Source of the DNA: Variovorax sp. S12S4
GTDB lineage: Bacteria > Pseudomonadota > Gammaproteobacteria > Burkholderiales > Burkholderiaceae_C
Length of the DNA: 64,000 nt
Assembly (NCBI RefSeq): GCF_023195515.1
Contig: NZ_JALPKR020000002.1
Span: 2,953,001 to 3,017,000 of the forward strand
Reading direction: 5' to 3'
Translations under genes and position numbers: made by a program
Notes under the pieces: model-generated
What the model saw: only the letters and a program-made list of their open reading frames with translations
What the model was told of the DNA's origin: nothing
Databases searched by the model: none
In this document: positions 63,517 to 64,000 of the stretch, piece by piece
Numbering within the stretch: position 1 is the first letter of the stretch
How the letters are laid out: each line of letters opens with the position of its first letter

Positions 63517-63948
63517 ATGAGCGACGTCACCATCTATCACAACCCCGCCTGCGGCACGTCCCGGAACGTGCTCGCGCTGATCCGCAACACGGGCGAAGAG
63601 CCCACGGTCATCGAGTACCTGAAGACGCCGCCCGACCGGGCCACGCTGAAGCAGTTGATCGCGGCCATGGGCACGCCGGTGCGCGACGTCCTGCGCCAGA
63701 AGGGAACGCCGTGTGACGAGCTTGGCCTCGGCGATCCGAAGTGGACCGACGACCAGCTGATCGACTTCATGCTGCAGCATCCGATCCTCATCAACCGGCC
63801 GATCGTGGTGACGCCACTGGGCACGCGTCTGTGCCGCCCTTCCGAAGTGGTGCTCGACATCCTGCCGCGTCCCCAGCTGGGCGCGTTTGCCAAGGAAGAC
63901 GGCGAAGCCGTGATCGATGCGAAAGGCCAACGTGTCGCTAAGTCCTGA
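63517..63948 (+). CDS. arsC: Arsenate reductase, glutaredoxin type
   Basis: A 143-residue ArsC of the R773 (glutaredoxin-dependent) fold. The active-site cysteine is in YHNPACGTSRNVL (residue 12). The three arginines of the family fit PVRDVLRQKG, LINRPIVVTP and GTRLCRP. It overlaps the start of the next gene by 17 bases. Confidence 0.95.
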   Translation: MSDVTIYHNPACGTSRNVLALIRNTGEEPTVIEYLKTPPDRATLKQLIAAMGTPVRDVLRQKGTPCDELGLGDPKWTDDQLIDFMLQHPILINRPIVVTPLGTRLCRPSEVVLDILPRPQLGAFAKEDGEAVIDAKGQRVAKS

Positions 63949-64000
63949 ACTCCCCAACCTCGATCCCGAGGCCTTCCACGAGCCGGATCTGCAGCGCTTG
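63932..64000 (+). CDS. arsH: ArsH-type NADPH-dependent FMN reductase, N-terminal fragment
   Basis: Only 23 codons are visible, from a GTG at 63932 (MSLSPELPNLDPEAFHEPDLQRL). The ELPNLDP opening and the place at the end of an ars cluster resemble ArsH, an organoarsenical oxidase/flavin reductase. The call rests on that short match and context. Confidence 0.6.
   Translation, partial: MSLSPELPNLDPEAFHEPDLQRL

Overview
The window reads as chromosomal DNA of a high-GC betaproteobacterium of the Comamonadaceae, most likely Variovorax. The pointers are Omp32-type porins, a Bug-family solute-binding protein, Coq7-type ubiquinone synthesis, a CIRCE-controlled groESL operon and dispersed palindromic repeats. 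The genus is an inference from gene content, not a database result. No tRNA, rRNA, CRISPR array or complete insertion sequence was seen.

Layout. (1) 1-4189, minus strand: two tandem Tat-exported phospholipases C (the first cut by the window edge, the second frameshifted) and a small lipoprotein. (2) 4386-16632: a cytosolic 5'-nucleotidase, then a nearly complete type II secretion system (gspF, E, D, N, M, L, K, J, I, H, G on minus, gspC divergent). The phospholipases are plausible Tat-then-type-II substrates. (3) 16645-23675: threonine dehydratase, a lone tyrosine recombinase, two general porins in inverted orientation around an OsmC-like protein and a frameshifted coq7, and a candidate small RNA with an anti-Shine-Dalgarno motif. 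(4) 23867-31825: a peptide-type ABC importer with an embedded M20 amidohydrolase, then a DODA-type dioxygenase. (5) 31837-41867: sugar-phosphate genes (zwf, tal, pgi) around a ferric-type ABC importer, a HAD phosphatase and a lipocalin. (6) 42178-45287: pdxA-like gene and Bug binding protein, divergent from a LysR regulator. (7) 45467-56401: a polyol locus: ABC importer, D-arabinitol dehydrogenase, sorbitol dehydrogenase, fructose-6-phosphate-aldolase-like enzyme, fructokinase, AraC regulator and xylulokinase. (8) 56472-58554: groEL-groES with CIRCE. (9) 58768-64000: an arsenic resistance cluster (two arsR, arsN2, arsI, two low-molecular-weight-type arsC, arsB, glutaredoxin-type arsC, start of arsH).

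Metabolic logic. The polyol locus would turn arabinitol into xylulose 5-phosphate and sorbitol or mannitol into fructose 6-phosphate. The nearby tal, pgi and zwf connect these to the pentose phosphate and Entner-Doudoroff routes.

Two points deserve attention. First, the porin copy at 19535-20833 has lost its start region. It shares a perfect 111-bp inverted repeat with the intact porin at 22413-23675, next to a tyrosine recombinase gene, so the 1.65-kb segment between them could invert and swap which porin is expressed. Second, four genes carry single-base frameshifts, each repaired by adding one base to a homopolymer run. That pattern looks more like consensus error than four real pseudogenes.
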